Shown: positions 54,995 to 62,724 of the stretch, piece after piece
Layout of the letters: each line of letters starts with the position of its first letter
How positions within the stretch are numbered: position 1 is the first letter of the stretch
Origin: PoT sp049331405
GTDB lineage: Bacteria > Planctomycetota > Planctomycetia > Isosphaerales > Isosphaeraceae
Direction: 5' to 3'
Assembly: GCF_049331405.1 (NCBI RefSeq)
Contig: NZ_CP186274.1
Location: 8,742,001 to 8,806,000, forward strand
Length of the DNA: 64,000 nt
Translations under genes and position numbers: made by a program
Notes under the pieces: model-generated
Seen by the model: only the letters and a program-made list of their open reading frames with translations
Database searches by the model: none
Told to the model about the DNA's origin: nothing

Positions 54995-56464
54995 ATGGAT
55001 CCTCAATACGAAAAGCTCCGACACCTGACTCGCCGCCATTTCTTCCGCGAGAGCCAGGTGGGCCTGGGCGCGATCGCCCTGTCGTCGCTGCTCTCCAAGG
55101 ACGCGCCTGCGGACGCGGCGGCGAGCACCCCGATCGGCCAGGTCGTCAACCCGCTCGCGGTGAAGGCCCCGCATTTCGCCCCCAAGGCGAAGCGGGTGAT
55201 CTACCTCCACCTGACCGGATCGCCGCCACACCTCGACCTGTTCGACTACAAGCCGGAGCTGGTCAAGCGGAACGGGCAGGATTGCCCCGATGCCTTCCTC
55301 AAGGGGAAGCGGTTCGCGTTCACGTCGGGCGTCCCCAAGCTCCTCGGCACCCCGCGCAAGTTCGCGAGGTACGGGCAAGAGGGGCTCTGGATGTCGGACG
55401 CGCTCCCGCACCTCCAGACGGTCGCGGATGAGCTCTGCGTGATCCGGTCGATGAACACCGACCAGTTCAACCACGCCCCGGCCGAGCTGATGCTCTACAC
55501 CGGCTCCCCCCGATCGGGCCGGCCGGCGATGGGGGCCTGGGTGACGTACGGGCTCGGGACGGAGAATGAGAACCTCCCCGGCTACGTCGTCCTGATATCG
55601 AGCGGGGTCCAGCCCAACGGCGGCAAGAACTCATTCGGCAGCGGCTTCCTGCCGTCGGTCTTCCAGGGGGTCCAGTGCCGCTCGAAGGGGGATCCGGTCC
55701 TCTACGCGTCCGACCCCGCCGGGATGAATCGGTCGCTCCGACGCGCGAGCCTCGACGCCCTCAAGGACCTGAACGAGATGCAGTCGCGCGACCTCGGGCA
55801 CCCCGAGACGGCGACCCGGATCGCGCAGTATGAGCTGGCATTCCGGATGCAGACGTCGGTCCCCGAGGTCATGGACATCAACCGGGAGCCGAAGCACATC
55901 CTCGAAGACTACGGCGCCCAGCCGGGGGCCTCGAGCTTCGCCAACAACTGCCTGCTCGCCAGGCGCCTGGTGGAGCAGGGGGTCCGGTTCGTCCAGCTCT
56001 TCGACTGGGGCTGGGACTTCCACGGCACCGGGCCCGGCGAGGGGCTCACCGACGGCCTCACGAACAAGTGCGCGACGATGGATCGCCCGGTGGCGGCCCT
56101 GATCCGCGACCTGAAGTCTCGAGGGCTCCTGGACGAGACCCTGATCGTCTGGGGGGGCGAGTTCGGCAGGACCCCCTTCCGCGAGGGGAGGACGGCCGCC
56201 AGCCAGGTGCTCGGCCGAGACCACTTCCCCGACTGCTTCACGATGATGCTCGCCGGCGGCGGGATCAAGCCCGGATATGTGCATGGCGAATCCGACGAGC
56301 TCGGCTTCAGCGTGGCGAGGGACAAGGTCCACGTGCACGACCTCCAGGCCACCATCCTGCACATGCTCGGGCTCGACCACGAGCGGCTCACGTACCGGTT
56401 CCAGGGGCGGGACTTCCGCCTGACCGACGTCCACGGCAAGCTCGTGAAGGAGCTGCTCGCCTGA
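54995..56464 (+). CDS. DUF1501 family exported protein
   Basis: A 489-residue protein from the ATG at 54995 with GGGGGAAGG upstream. The N terminus has TRRHFFRESQVGLGAIALSS, a twin-arginine signal, so it is probably exported folded. DUF1501 belongs to the alkaline phosphatase/sulfatase-like fold: LHLTGSPPHLDLFDYK, NTDQFNHAPAELMLYTG, FDWGWDFHG and VWGGEFGRTPF are its landmarks. These proteins nearly always follow a DUF1549/DUF1553 gene, as here. Enzyme activity is unproven. Confidence 0.93.
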   Translation: MDPQYEKLRHLTRRHFFRESQVGLGAIALSSLLSKDAPADAAASTPIGQVVNPLAVKAPHFAPKAKRVIYLHLTGSPPHLDLFDYKPELVKRNGQDCPDAFLKGKRFAFTSGVPKLLGTPRKFARYGQEGLWMSDALPHLQTVADELCVIRSMNTDQFNHAPAELMLYTGSPRSGRPAMGAWVTYGLGTENENLPGYVVLISSGVQPNGGKNSFGSGFLPSVFQGVQCRSKGDPVLYASDPAGMNRSLRRASLDALKDLNEMQSRDLGHPETATRIAQYELAFRMQTSVPEVMDINREPKHILEDYGAQPGASSFANNCLLARRLVEQGVRFVQLFDWGWDFHGTGPGEGLTDGLTNKCATMDRPVAALIRDLKSRGLLDETLIVWGGEFGRTPFREGRTAASQVLGRDHFPDCFTMMLAGGGIKPGYVHGESDELGFSVARDKVHVHDLQATILHMLGLDHERLTYRFQGRDFRLTDVHGKLVKELLA

Positions 56465-56581
56465 CCCGCGCCGGCTGAAATAAGTCATCCCCCCAATCTG
56501 TCAGTGCTCGTTGGCTCGACGCGGTAGGAATCGCGACGAAGTCGATTTTCCATCCACCTTGAACCCCTTGGAGCGTTCAAC

Positions 56582-59500
56582 GTGCCCGGCCTCCTTCCCA
56601 AGCATCGATACTCGTCGCTCGTCCGCGGCTTCCTGCTGGCGGCCGTGGTCGCGGCCCCGGCGCTCGCCGTCGCCGCCGAAGACACGCGCTGGTTCAGCCA
56701 GAAGCCCGAGGTGGCCGACTCCTCCGACTCAGGCAAGCCCCTCCCCGCCGGCGTCCCCAACCCCGCGCTCGAGCCCCTCAAGCAAGGCCCCGCGCCGCAG
56801 TGGATCTGGGGCAAGGACATCAGCCGCCGCTACTTCCTCCGCACGAACTTCGACGGCGGCACGAAGTCGGCCGCGATCCGCGCGGCGGCCGACGACAAAT
56901 TCACCATCTTCCTGAACGGCCGCCGGGTCGCCAGCGGCACCGCCTGGAACACCCCGGTCGACGTCGACATCACGCGCGAGGTCCGCAACGGCAAGAATGA
57001 GCTGATCGTCGAGGTCGAGAACATGGCCGGCTCGCCGGCCGGCCTCGCCCTCAAGCTCGCCCTCACCGGCGCCGACGGCAAGACCCGCTACGTCGTCTCC
57101 GACGACTCGTGGCGCGCGGCCGAGGCCCGACGTTCGCGAGACTGGGCGGCCGTCCAGACCTTCGGCGCGATGGGCGTCGCCCCCTGGAACGACGTCTTCG
57201 CCCAGCCGATCCAGCCGCCCAAGACGGCGCAGAACATCTTCCAGGTCCTCCCCGGCTACAAGGTCGAGCTGCTCTACACGGTGCCCCGAGAGACCCTCGG
57301 CTCGTGGGTCTCGATCACGTTCGACGACAAGGGGCGGCTCATCGCCAGCGACCAGGAGACGAAGGGCCTCTGCCGGATCACCCTGCCGCCCGTCGGCAGC
57401 GACCAGGAGACCAAGGTCGAGCACCTGAAGCTCGACATCACCTCGGCCCAGGGGATGCTCTACGCCTTCGGCAGCCTCTACCTCTCGGTCAACGGCGGCC
57501 CCGGCAGCGGCGTCTATCGCGCCCGCGACACGGACGGCGACGATCAGTACGACAAGGTCGAGAAGCTGGCGTCGATCCCCGGCGGCGGCGAGCACGGCCC
57601 CCACGCCCTGCGCCTGACGCCGGACGGCAAGTCGATCCTGATCGTCTGCGGCAACCACACGCTGCCCCCCGAGCACATCAGCTCGAGCCTGATCCCGACC
57701 AACTGGGGCGAGGACATGATCCTCCCCCGCCAGTGGGACGCCAACGGCCACGCGGTCGGCATCATGGCCCCCGGCGGCTACGTCGCCAAGTTCGACCCGG
57801 AAGGGAAGAACTGGGAGATGGTCAGCATCGGCTACCGCAACTCCTATGACATGGACCACAACGCCGACGGCGAGCTGTTCGTCTACGACTCCGACATGGA
57901 GTGGGACTTCGGCATGCCCTGGTACCGCCCGACCCGCGTCAACCACGCGACGAGCGGCAGCGAGTTCGGCTGGCGGAGCGGCACGGGCGTCTGGCCGGCG
58001 TACAACGTCGACAGCCTCCCCCCCGTCACCGACATCGGCCCGGGCTCGCCGGTCGGCGTGACCTTCGGCTACGGCGCGAAGTTCCCGGCCAAGTACCAGA
58101 AGGCCCTGCTGATGTGCGACTGGACCTTCGGCACGATGTACGCCATCCACCTCGAGCCCGAAGGCTCCAGCTACAAGGCCGTCAAGGAAGAGTTCCTCTC
58201 CAGGACGCCCTTGCCCCTGACCGACGTCGCCGTCGGCCCCGACGGTGCCCTCTACTTCTCGGTCGGCGGCCGAGGCACGCAGTCCGAGCTCTACCGGGTC
58301 ACCTACACCGGCGACGAGTCGACCAAGCCGGTCGACGCCCGCGACCCCAGGGGCGCCGAGCTCCGCGACCTCCGCCACAAGATCGAGGTCTATCACCGCC
58401 GCGCCGAGGACCAGGCGAAGGCCGTCGCGTTCGCCCTGCCGTACCTCAAGCACGAGGACCGCTTCATCCGTTATGCCGCCAGGATCGCCCTGGAGCAGCA
58501 GGAGCCGAAGTACTGGCAGGACCAGGTCCTCGCCCAGAAGGATCCGGAAGCCCTGATCCTCGGCGCCGTCGCCGTCGCCCGCCAGGGGGACAAGTCGCTC
58601 CAGCCGAAGGTCCTCGAGGCCCTCGACCGGATCAACTTCGAAGGGCTCGACGAGTCCAGGCAGCTCGACCTCCTGCGGGCCTGGGACCTGACCTTCATCC
58701 GCATGGGTGAGCCCGACGCGGCCACCGCCGCCAGGCTCTCGAAGAAGCTCGACCCGTTCTTCCCCTCGAAGCTCGAGAAGGTGAACCGGGAGCTGGTCAA
58801 CCTGCTCGTCTACCTGAAGTCGCCGACCGTCCTCGCCAAGACGATCGCCCTGATGGAGAAGCCGAGCGAGGCGACCTCGGTCGAGGTCTCCGACCTCATC
58901 GCCCGCAACGAGAACTACGGCGAGCCGATCGCCAAGATGATCGCGAATCGCCCCGACGCCCAGAAGATGCACTACGCCCTGGCCCTCCGCAACGTGAAGG
59001 AAGGCTGGACGGTCGCCGAGCGCAAGTTCTACTTCAACTGGCTCAAGGAAGCCCACAAGTGGAGCGGCGGCGCGAGCTACCACGGGTTCGTCAATAACAT
59101 CGACAAGGAGGCCTTCGAGAATGCCTCCGAGGCCGAGCGGCTCGTGATCGAGTCCTCCGGCGCCCGCAGCCCGTATCGGGCCAAGGACCTGCCCAAGCCG
59201 GCCGGCCCCGGCAAGGACTGGACCCTCGACGAGCTGGTCGCCCTGACCAAGGACCCGCTCCACGGCCGCAACTTCGCCAACGGCCAGCGCACCTTCGCGG
59301 CGGCCCGCTGCGTGGTCTGCCACCGCTTCGGCGGCGACGGCGGCGCCACCGGCCCCGACCTCACCCAGGCCGCCGGCCGCTTCGGCTTCAAGGACCTGAG
59401 CGAGGCCATCATCGACCCGAGCAAGGTCGTCTCCGACCAGTACCGGGCCACCGCCATCGCCACCACGAGCGGCCAGGTCCACACCGGCCGGATCGTCGGC

Positions 59501-59716
59501 GAGAACAAGGACTCGATCACGATCCTCGTCGACCCCGAGGACTCGACCAAGATCGTCGTCATCCCCCGCGGCGAGATCGACGAGATGACCCCCTCCAAGG
59601 TCTCCCTCATGCCGGAGAAGCTGCTCAACAACCTGAACAAGGACGAGGTCCTCGACCTCCTCTCCTACGTCCTCTCGCGCGGCAACGCCAAGGACCCGAT
59701 GTTCCAGAAGAAGTGA
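56582..59716 (+). CDS. Exported beta-propeller with HEAT-like region and C-terminal PVC-type heme domain
   Basis: A 1044-residue protein with a GTG start and TTGGAG upstream. Signal peptide (LVRGFLLAAVVAAPALAVAA); galactose-binding-like domain (about 70-195, FTIFLNGRRVASGTAW); propeller of the membrane-bound-dehydrogenase type (about 215-580) with DMEWDFGMPWYRP and DVAVGPDGALYFSVGG; helical repeats (about 590-860); then CVVCH (about 911-915) with the PVC heme ending TPSKVSLMPEKLLNNLN. It has the same kinds of domain as the protein at 10505, in a different order. Probable role: extracytoplasmic oxidation with electron transfer to heme. A strong terminator follows. Confidence 0.9.
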   Translation: MPGLLPKHRYSSLVRGFLLAAVVAAPALAVAAEDTRWFSQKPEVADSSDSGKPLPAGVPNPALEPLKQGPAPQWIWGKDISRRYFLRTNFDGGTKSAAIRAAADDKFTIFLNGRRVASGTAWNTPVDVDITREVRNGKNELIVEVENMAGSPAGLALKLALTGADGKTRYVVSDDSWRAAEARRSRDWAAVQTFGAMGVAPWNDVFAQPIQPPKTAQNIFQVLPGYKVELLYTVPRETLGSWVSITFDDKGRLIASDQETKGLCRITLPPVGSDQETKVEHLKLDITSAQGMLYAFGSLYLSVNGGPGSGVYRARDTDGDDQYDKVEKLASIPGGGEHGPHALRLTPDGKSILIVCGNHTLPPEHISSSLIPTNWGEDMILPRQWDANGHAVGIMAPGGYVAKFDPEGKNWEMVSIGYRNSYDMDHNADGELFVYDSDMEWDFGMPWYRPTRVNHATSGSEFGWRSGTGVWPAYNVDSLPPVTDIGPGSPVGVTFGYGAKFPAKYQKALLMCDWTFGTMYAIHLEPEGSSYKAVKEEFLSRTPLPLTDVAVGPDGALYFSVGGRGTQSELYRVTYTGDESTKPVDARDPRGAELRDLRHKIEVYHRRAEDQAKAVAFALPYLKHEDRFIRYAARIALEQQEPKYWQDQVLAQKDPEALILGAVAVARQGDKSLQPKVLEALDRINFEGLDESRQLDLLRAWDLTFIRMGEPDAATAARLSKKLDPFFPSKLEKVNRELVNLLVYLKSPTVLAKTIALMEKPSEATSVEVSDLIARNENYGEPIAKMIANRPDAQKMHYALALRNVKEGWTVAERKFYFNWLKEAHKWSGGASYHGFVNNIDKEAFENASEAERLVIESSGARSPYRAKDLPKPAGPGKDWTLDELVALTKDPLHGRNFANGQRTFAAARCVVCHRFGGDGGATGPDLTQAAGRFGFKDLSEAIIDPSKVVSDQYRATAIATTSGQVHTGRIVGENKDSITILVDPEDSTKIVVIPRGEIDEMTPSKVSLMPEKLLNNLNKDEVLDLLSYVLSRGNAKDPMFQKK

Positions 59717-59748
59717 GCCCGGCTCACGTCTTCAACGGTTGATTCCGA

Positions 59749-59788
59749 GAGGCCCCGGGGCACACGCCCCGGGGCCTCTTTTTATTTT
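59749..59788 (+). terminator. Rho-independent terminator
   Basis: A perfect 13-bp stem (GAGGCCCCGGGGC with GCCCCGGGGCCTC), loop ACAC, followed by TTTTTATTTT. It begins 33 bases after the heme-propeller stop and is the clearest terminator in the window. Confidence 0.92.
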
Positions 59789-59909
59789 CAGACTCCCATA
59801 TCCGAACCTGATTCATCGAGCCGGGATTCACGCTGTCGCCGCCAAGACCGCCGGGTTACGATGGGGCCCCGTCGCGGCCGACAACGTCGAAACCTTGGGC
59901 CCATCCGTC

Positions 59910-60737
59910 ATGGCGACCAGGCTTGCCCCCGGCACCTTCTTCGGGCAGACGCAGAGCAAGATCCAGGTCGCCGGCCTGACGTTCGACGAGTCCGTCTACG
60001 CGGCCGGTCACGACCTCTACCTCCCGCCCCACGCCCACGAGGATGCCTTCCTCCACCTCATGGTCGAGGGGATTTGCGAGGAGTCCTACGGGCGGGTCAA
60101 GAAGGTCCGGGAGGCGGCGAGCCTCGGCTTCCACCCGGAGGGGGAGCCGCACTCGAACCGCTGGCACGAATCGGGCGGGCGGGTCTTCCACATCGATATC
60201 TCGAAGGCCCGCGCCGACATGATCCGCGAGCACGCCCCCTCACTCGACCGCCCGGCCGAGCTGATGACTGGCGTCGCCCCCTGGCTGGCCCGGCGGCTCT
60301 ATCGCGAGTATCGCCGGCCCGATGGGGCCTCACCGCTGGCGCTCGAAGGGCTCGCCCTCGAAGTCCTGGCGGAGACCTCGCGAGGCCCCGCGATCCCCCA
60401 CGACCTCACTCCCCCGCGCTGGCTCGTCCGGGTCCGCGACCTTTTGCACGACCGCTTCGCCGACGACGTCTCGTTCGACGAGATCGCGGCCGAAGTCGGT
60501 GTCCACCCCGTCCATCTCGCCCGCTCGTTCCGCCGCCACCACGGCTGCACGCCGGGCGAGTATCTCCGCAAGCTCCGGGTCGAGCATGCCTGCCGGACGC
60601 TCGCGACGACCGGCACCCCCCTGATCGAGGTCGCGCTGGCCTCGGGCTTCTCCGACCAGAGCCACTTCACGCGGACCTTCCGCATGCAGATGGGGATGAC
60701 CCCCGGCGAGTTCCGGCGGATCTTCCGCGGGCGTTAA
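59910..60737 (+). CDS. AraC-family transcriptional regulator
   Basis: A 275-residue protein from the ATG at 59910; the open frame to 59739 would start inside the terminator. An N-terminal cupin-like sensor (YLPPHAHEDAFLHLMVEG) is followed by two C-terminal helix-turn-helix units (DDVSFDEIAAEVGVHPVHLARSFRRHHG and LIEVALASGFSDQSHFTRTFR, residues about 185-270). The last unit has the AraC signature. The ligand is unknown. The serine-hydrolase gene starts 132 bases downstream in the same direction and may be a target. Confidence 0.9.
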   Translation: MATRLAPGTFFGQTQSKIQVAGLTFDESVYAAGHDLYLPPHAHEDAFLHLMVEGICEESYGRVKKVREAASLGFHPEGEPHSNRWHESGGRVFHIDISKARADMIREHAPSLDRPAELMTGVAPWLARRLYREYRRPDGASPLALEGLALEVLAETSRGPAIPHDLTPPRWLVRVRDLLHDRFADDVSFDEIAAEVGVHPVHLARSFRRHHGCTPGEYLRKLRVEHACRTLATTGTPLIEVALASGFSDQSHFTRTFRMQMGMTPGEFRRIFRGR

Positions 60738-60869
60738 CTGCGTGACACGCGAAGTTCATCCCGAGCAAGATCGGCGACCCCCACCGACCTTAAACTGATC
60801 GGCCGAGTGGATCTGGTCCACCGGGCCCTTGCGCACTCCTGGACGACCCGACGAAGGGATACCCTCGCC

Positions 60870-62270
60870 ATGAACGTTCGACTCCGAGCGACCTTGCTCG
60901 CCCTGGCTTTCCTCACGATGCCCGCGACTTCCTGGGCCGATCCTCCCTCGTCCGCGATCGAGGAGGCGGGCCCGAAGGTCGACGCCTACATCAACGCCCA
61001 GATGAAGCGGCACCGGATCCCGGGGCTCTCGCTGGCGGTCGTCAAGGACGGCAAGATCATCAAGGCCGCGGGCTACGGCCTGGCGAACGTGGAGACGAAC
61101 ACGCCCGCGACCCCCGAGACCCGCTACAAGATCGCCTCGGTCAGCAAGCCGATCGTCGCGACGGCGGTCATGATCCTGGTGCAGGAGGGCAAGCTTGGGC
61201 TCGAAGACAAGGCGAGTCGATACCTTGAGGATACCCCCGAGGCCTGGAAGGACATTACCGTCCGCCAGCTCATGAACCACACCTCGGGCCTGGTGGAGGA
61301 TCCCCCCGGCTTCGAGCCGTTCAGGATCAAGCCCGACGCCGAGGTCATCCGCTCGCTCTATTCCAAGCCGCTCCTCTTCAAGCCGGGTGCGGGGTTCAGC
61401 TACTCCAACGCCGCCTACTTCGCGCTCGGCGAGATCATCCGGAAGGCGAGCGGGACCCCCTGGGATGAGCTCCTCCAGGCCCGCGTCTTCGGCCCGACGG
61501 GCATGTCGTCGACTCGCACGACGACCACGACGGAGATCGTGCCTCAGCGAGCCCGTGGCTATTCGCTCAAGGAATGGCGGCTCATCAACGCCGAGGACTG
61601 GGTCGCAGTGCGCCCCAGCGGGGCCTTCCTCTCGACGGCCGTCGACCTGGCGAAGTGGGACCTGGCCCTCGACGCGGCCGAGATCCTCCCGAAATCGAGT
61701 CTTGAACAGATGTGGGCTCCGACCAAGCTCTCCGACGGCAAGGTCGTCCCCTATGGCCTCGGCTGGACCGCGGCCCACTGGCAGGGACACCGTCAGATCA
61801 GCCATAACGGCCACCTGCCGGGCTTCCTCACCCAGTTCCAGCGGTTCCCCGACGACCGCTTGACCGTCGCCCTCCTGGTGAACACCGAGAAGGCCGACAC
61901 GAACAAGCTCGCCCTGAACGTGGCCGGCCTCTATGTCCCCGAGCTGACGCCGCCGCCCCTGAATCCGATCGCCGACACCGAGCCCGAGGTCACCGCGAAG
62001 GTCAAGTCCTTCATCGACGGCTGGGTCGCCGGCAAGCTGGATCTGAACCTCTTCACCGAGCCCCTCCGCAAGCGAGTCGCCGAGTCTCCCCCCTCGAATG
62101 AGCTAGGCTGGCCGGGGACGATCGAGTCGATCGCCCTGGTCGAGCGTCGCGCCCACGACGGCGGCCGCGAGTATCGCTATCGGGTCAACTATCGCGACTA
62201 CAGCCTGATCCTCGTCTGCAACCTCGACGGCGAGGACCGGATCACCGGGTTCGGGACCCAGCTCGATTAG
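60870..62270 (+). CDS. Exported serine hydrolase of the beta-lactamase (class C/PBP) family
   Basis: A 466-residue protein from the ATG at 60870 (GAAGGGAT upstream), with a signal peptide ending near ATSWADP. Catalytic motifs: SVSK (90-93), YSN (178-180) and HNGHLPG as the third box. The C-terminal about 90 residues form a DUF3471-like or unassigned beta domain (YRYRVNYRDYSLILV). It is a second, clearly distinct member beside the one at 13649; substrates are probably peptides or esters. It is followed by the repeat cluster. Confidence 0.88.
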   Translation: MNVRLRATLLALAFLTMPATSWADPPSSAIEEAGPKVDAYINAQMKRHRIPGLSLAVVKDGKIIKAAGYGLANVETNTPATPETRYKIASVSKPIVATAVMILVQEGKLGLEDKASRYLEDTPEAWKDITVRQLMNHTSGLVEDPPGFEPFRIKPDAEVIRSLYSKPLLFKPGAGFSYSNAAYFALGEIIRKASGTPWDELLQARVFGPTGMSSTRTTTTTEIVPQRARGYSLKEWRLINAEDWVAVRPSGAFLSTAVDLAKWDLALDAAEILPKSSLEQMWAPTKLSDGKVVPYGLGWTAAHWQGHRQISHNGHLPGFLTQFQRFPDDRLTVALLVNTEKADTNKLALNVAGLYVPELTPPPLNPIADTEPEVTAKVKSFIDGWVAGKLDLNLFTEPLRKRVAESPPSNELGWPGTIESIALVERRAHDGGREYRYRVNYRDYSLILVCNLDGEDRITGFGTQLD

Positions 62271-62293
62271 CGCGTGCCCGACCACTCGCTTTT

Positions 62294-62345
62294 GCGTGGC
62301 CTTTGTATGGAACAACCGCGGACGCGCTACAGCCGGAGGCCACGC
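62294..62345. repeat. Diverged copy of the WNNRGRA repeat with short terminal inverted repeat
   Basis: GCGTGGCC (62294-62301) and GGCCACGC (62338-62345) flank a core that starts GGAACAACCGCGGACGCG. The core resembles the arm of the neighbouring 48-bp inverted repeat (GGAACAATCGGGGTCGCG), so it is likely an older copy of the same element. Confidence 0.5.
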
Positions 62346-62370
62346 ATTATCCTCGCCCCAGGCTCATCAT

Positions 62371-62630
62371 CCGGGTAGCCGCGATTGGAACAATCGGGGT
62401 CGCGCAGCGACAAGAGGCCAACCGCAAACTTGCCAGGCCGAGCCCATAGGCCTATTCGATTTTGCGGGCGTTCAATGATGGCCAAGGCCCATTCCCCCGG
62501 CCAATTCTGGGTTGCGTGGGCCTTGGATCGACAAGGCAAACGGGGAACGGCCTCTGATTTCGTCAGAGGCAAATTGCATCCAGCCTCTTGTCGCTGCGCG
62601 ACCCCGATTGTTCCAATCGCGGCTACCCGG
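62371..62630. repeat. Element bounded by perfect 48-bp inverted repeats
   Basis: Left arm 62371-62418 and right arm 62583-62630 are exact reverse complements over 48 bases, starting CCGGGTAGCCGCGATTGGAA at the outside. The 164-base interior carries a hairpin GCCTCTGA-TTTCG-TCAGAGGC (62550-62570) and no coding frame. Both arms translate to WNNRGRAATRG in one frame, an artefact of the repeat. It may be a small non-autonomous mobile element or a paired REP-like sequence. Confidence 0.8.
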
Positions 62631-62656
62631 AAAAAAGAGTCGAGGCGCATGGAAAA

Positions 62657-62706
62657 GCCGCGGCTCCGAGCGGGACTGAGGGATTCCCAGGGGCTGGAGC
62701 CGCGGC
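62657..62706 (-). terminator. Probable terminator of the periplasmic adaptor gene
   Basis: GCCGCGGCTCC (62657-62667) pairs perfectly with GGAGCCGCGGC (62696-62706). On the minus strand the stem is followed by TTTTCC. The loop is long (28 bases), which lowers confidence. It starts 18 bases after the stop at 62725. Confidence 0.55.
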
Positions 62707-62724
62707 CTCGGACTCATCAACCCA

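Noticed and set aside
56729..59482. 917-codon minus-strand frame opposite the heme-propeller gene
   Set aside because: Valine, aspartate and arginine-rich shadow without any domain; the plus strand has heme and propeller motifs, a signal peptide and a terminator.
62296..62720. Short frames reading WNNRGRAATRG on both strands
   Set aside because: They are translations of the inverted-repeat arms, not conserved proteins.
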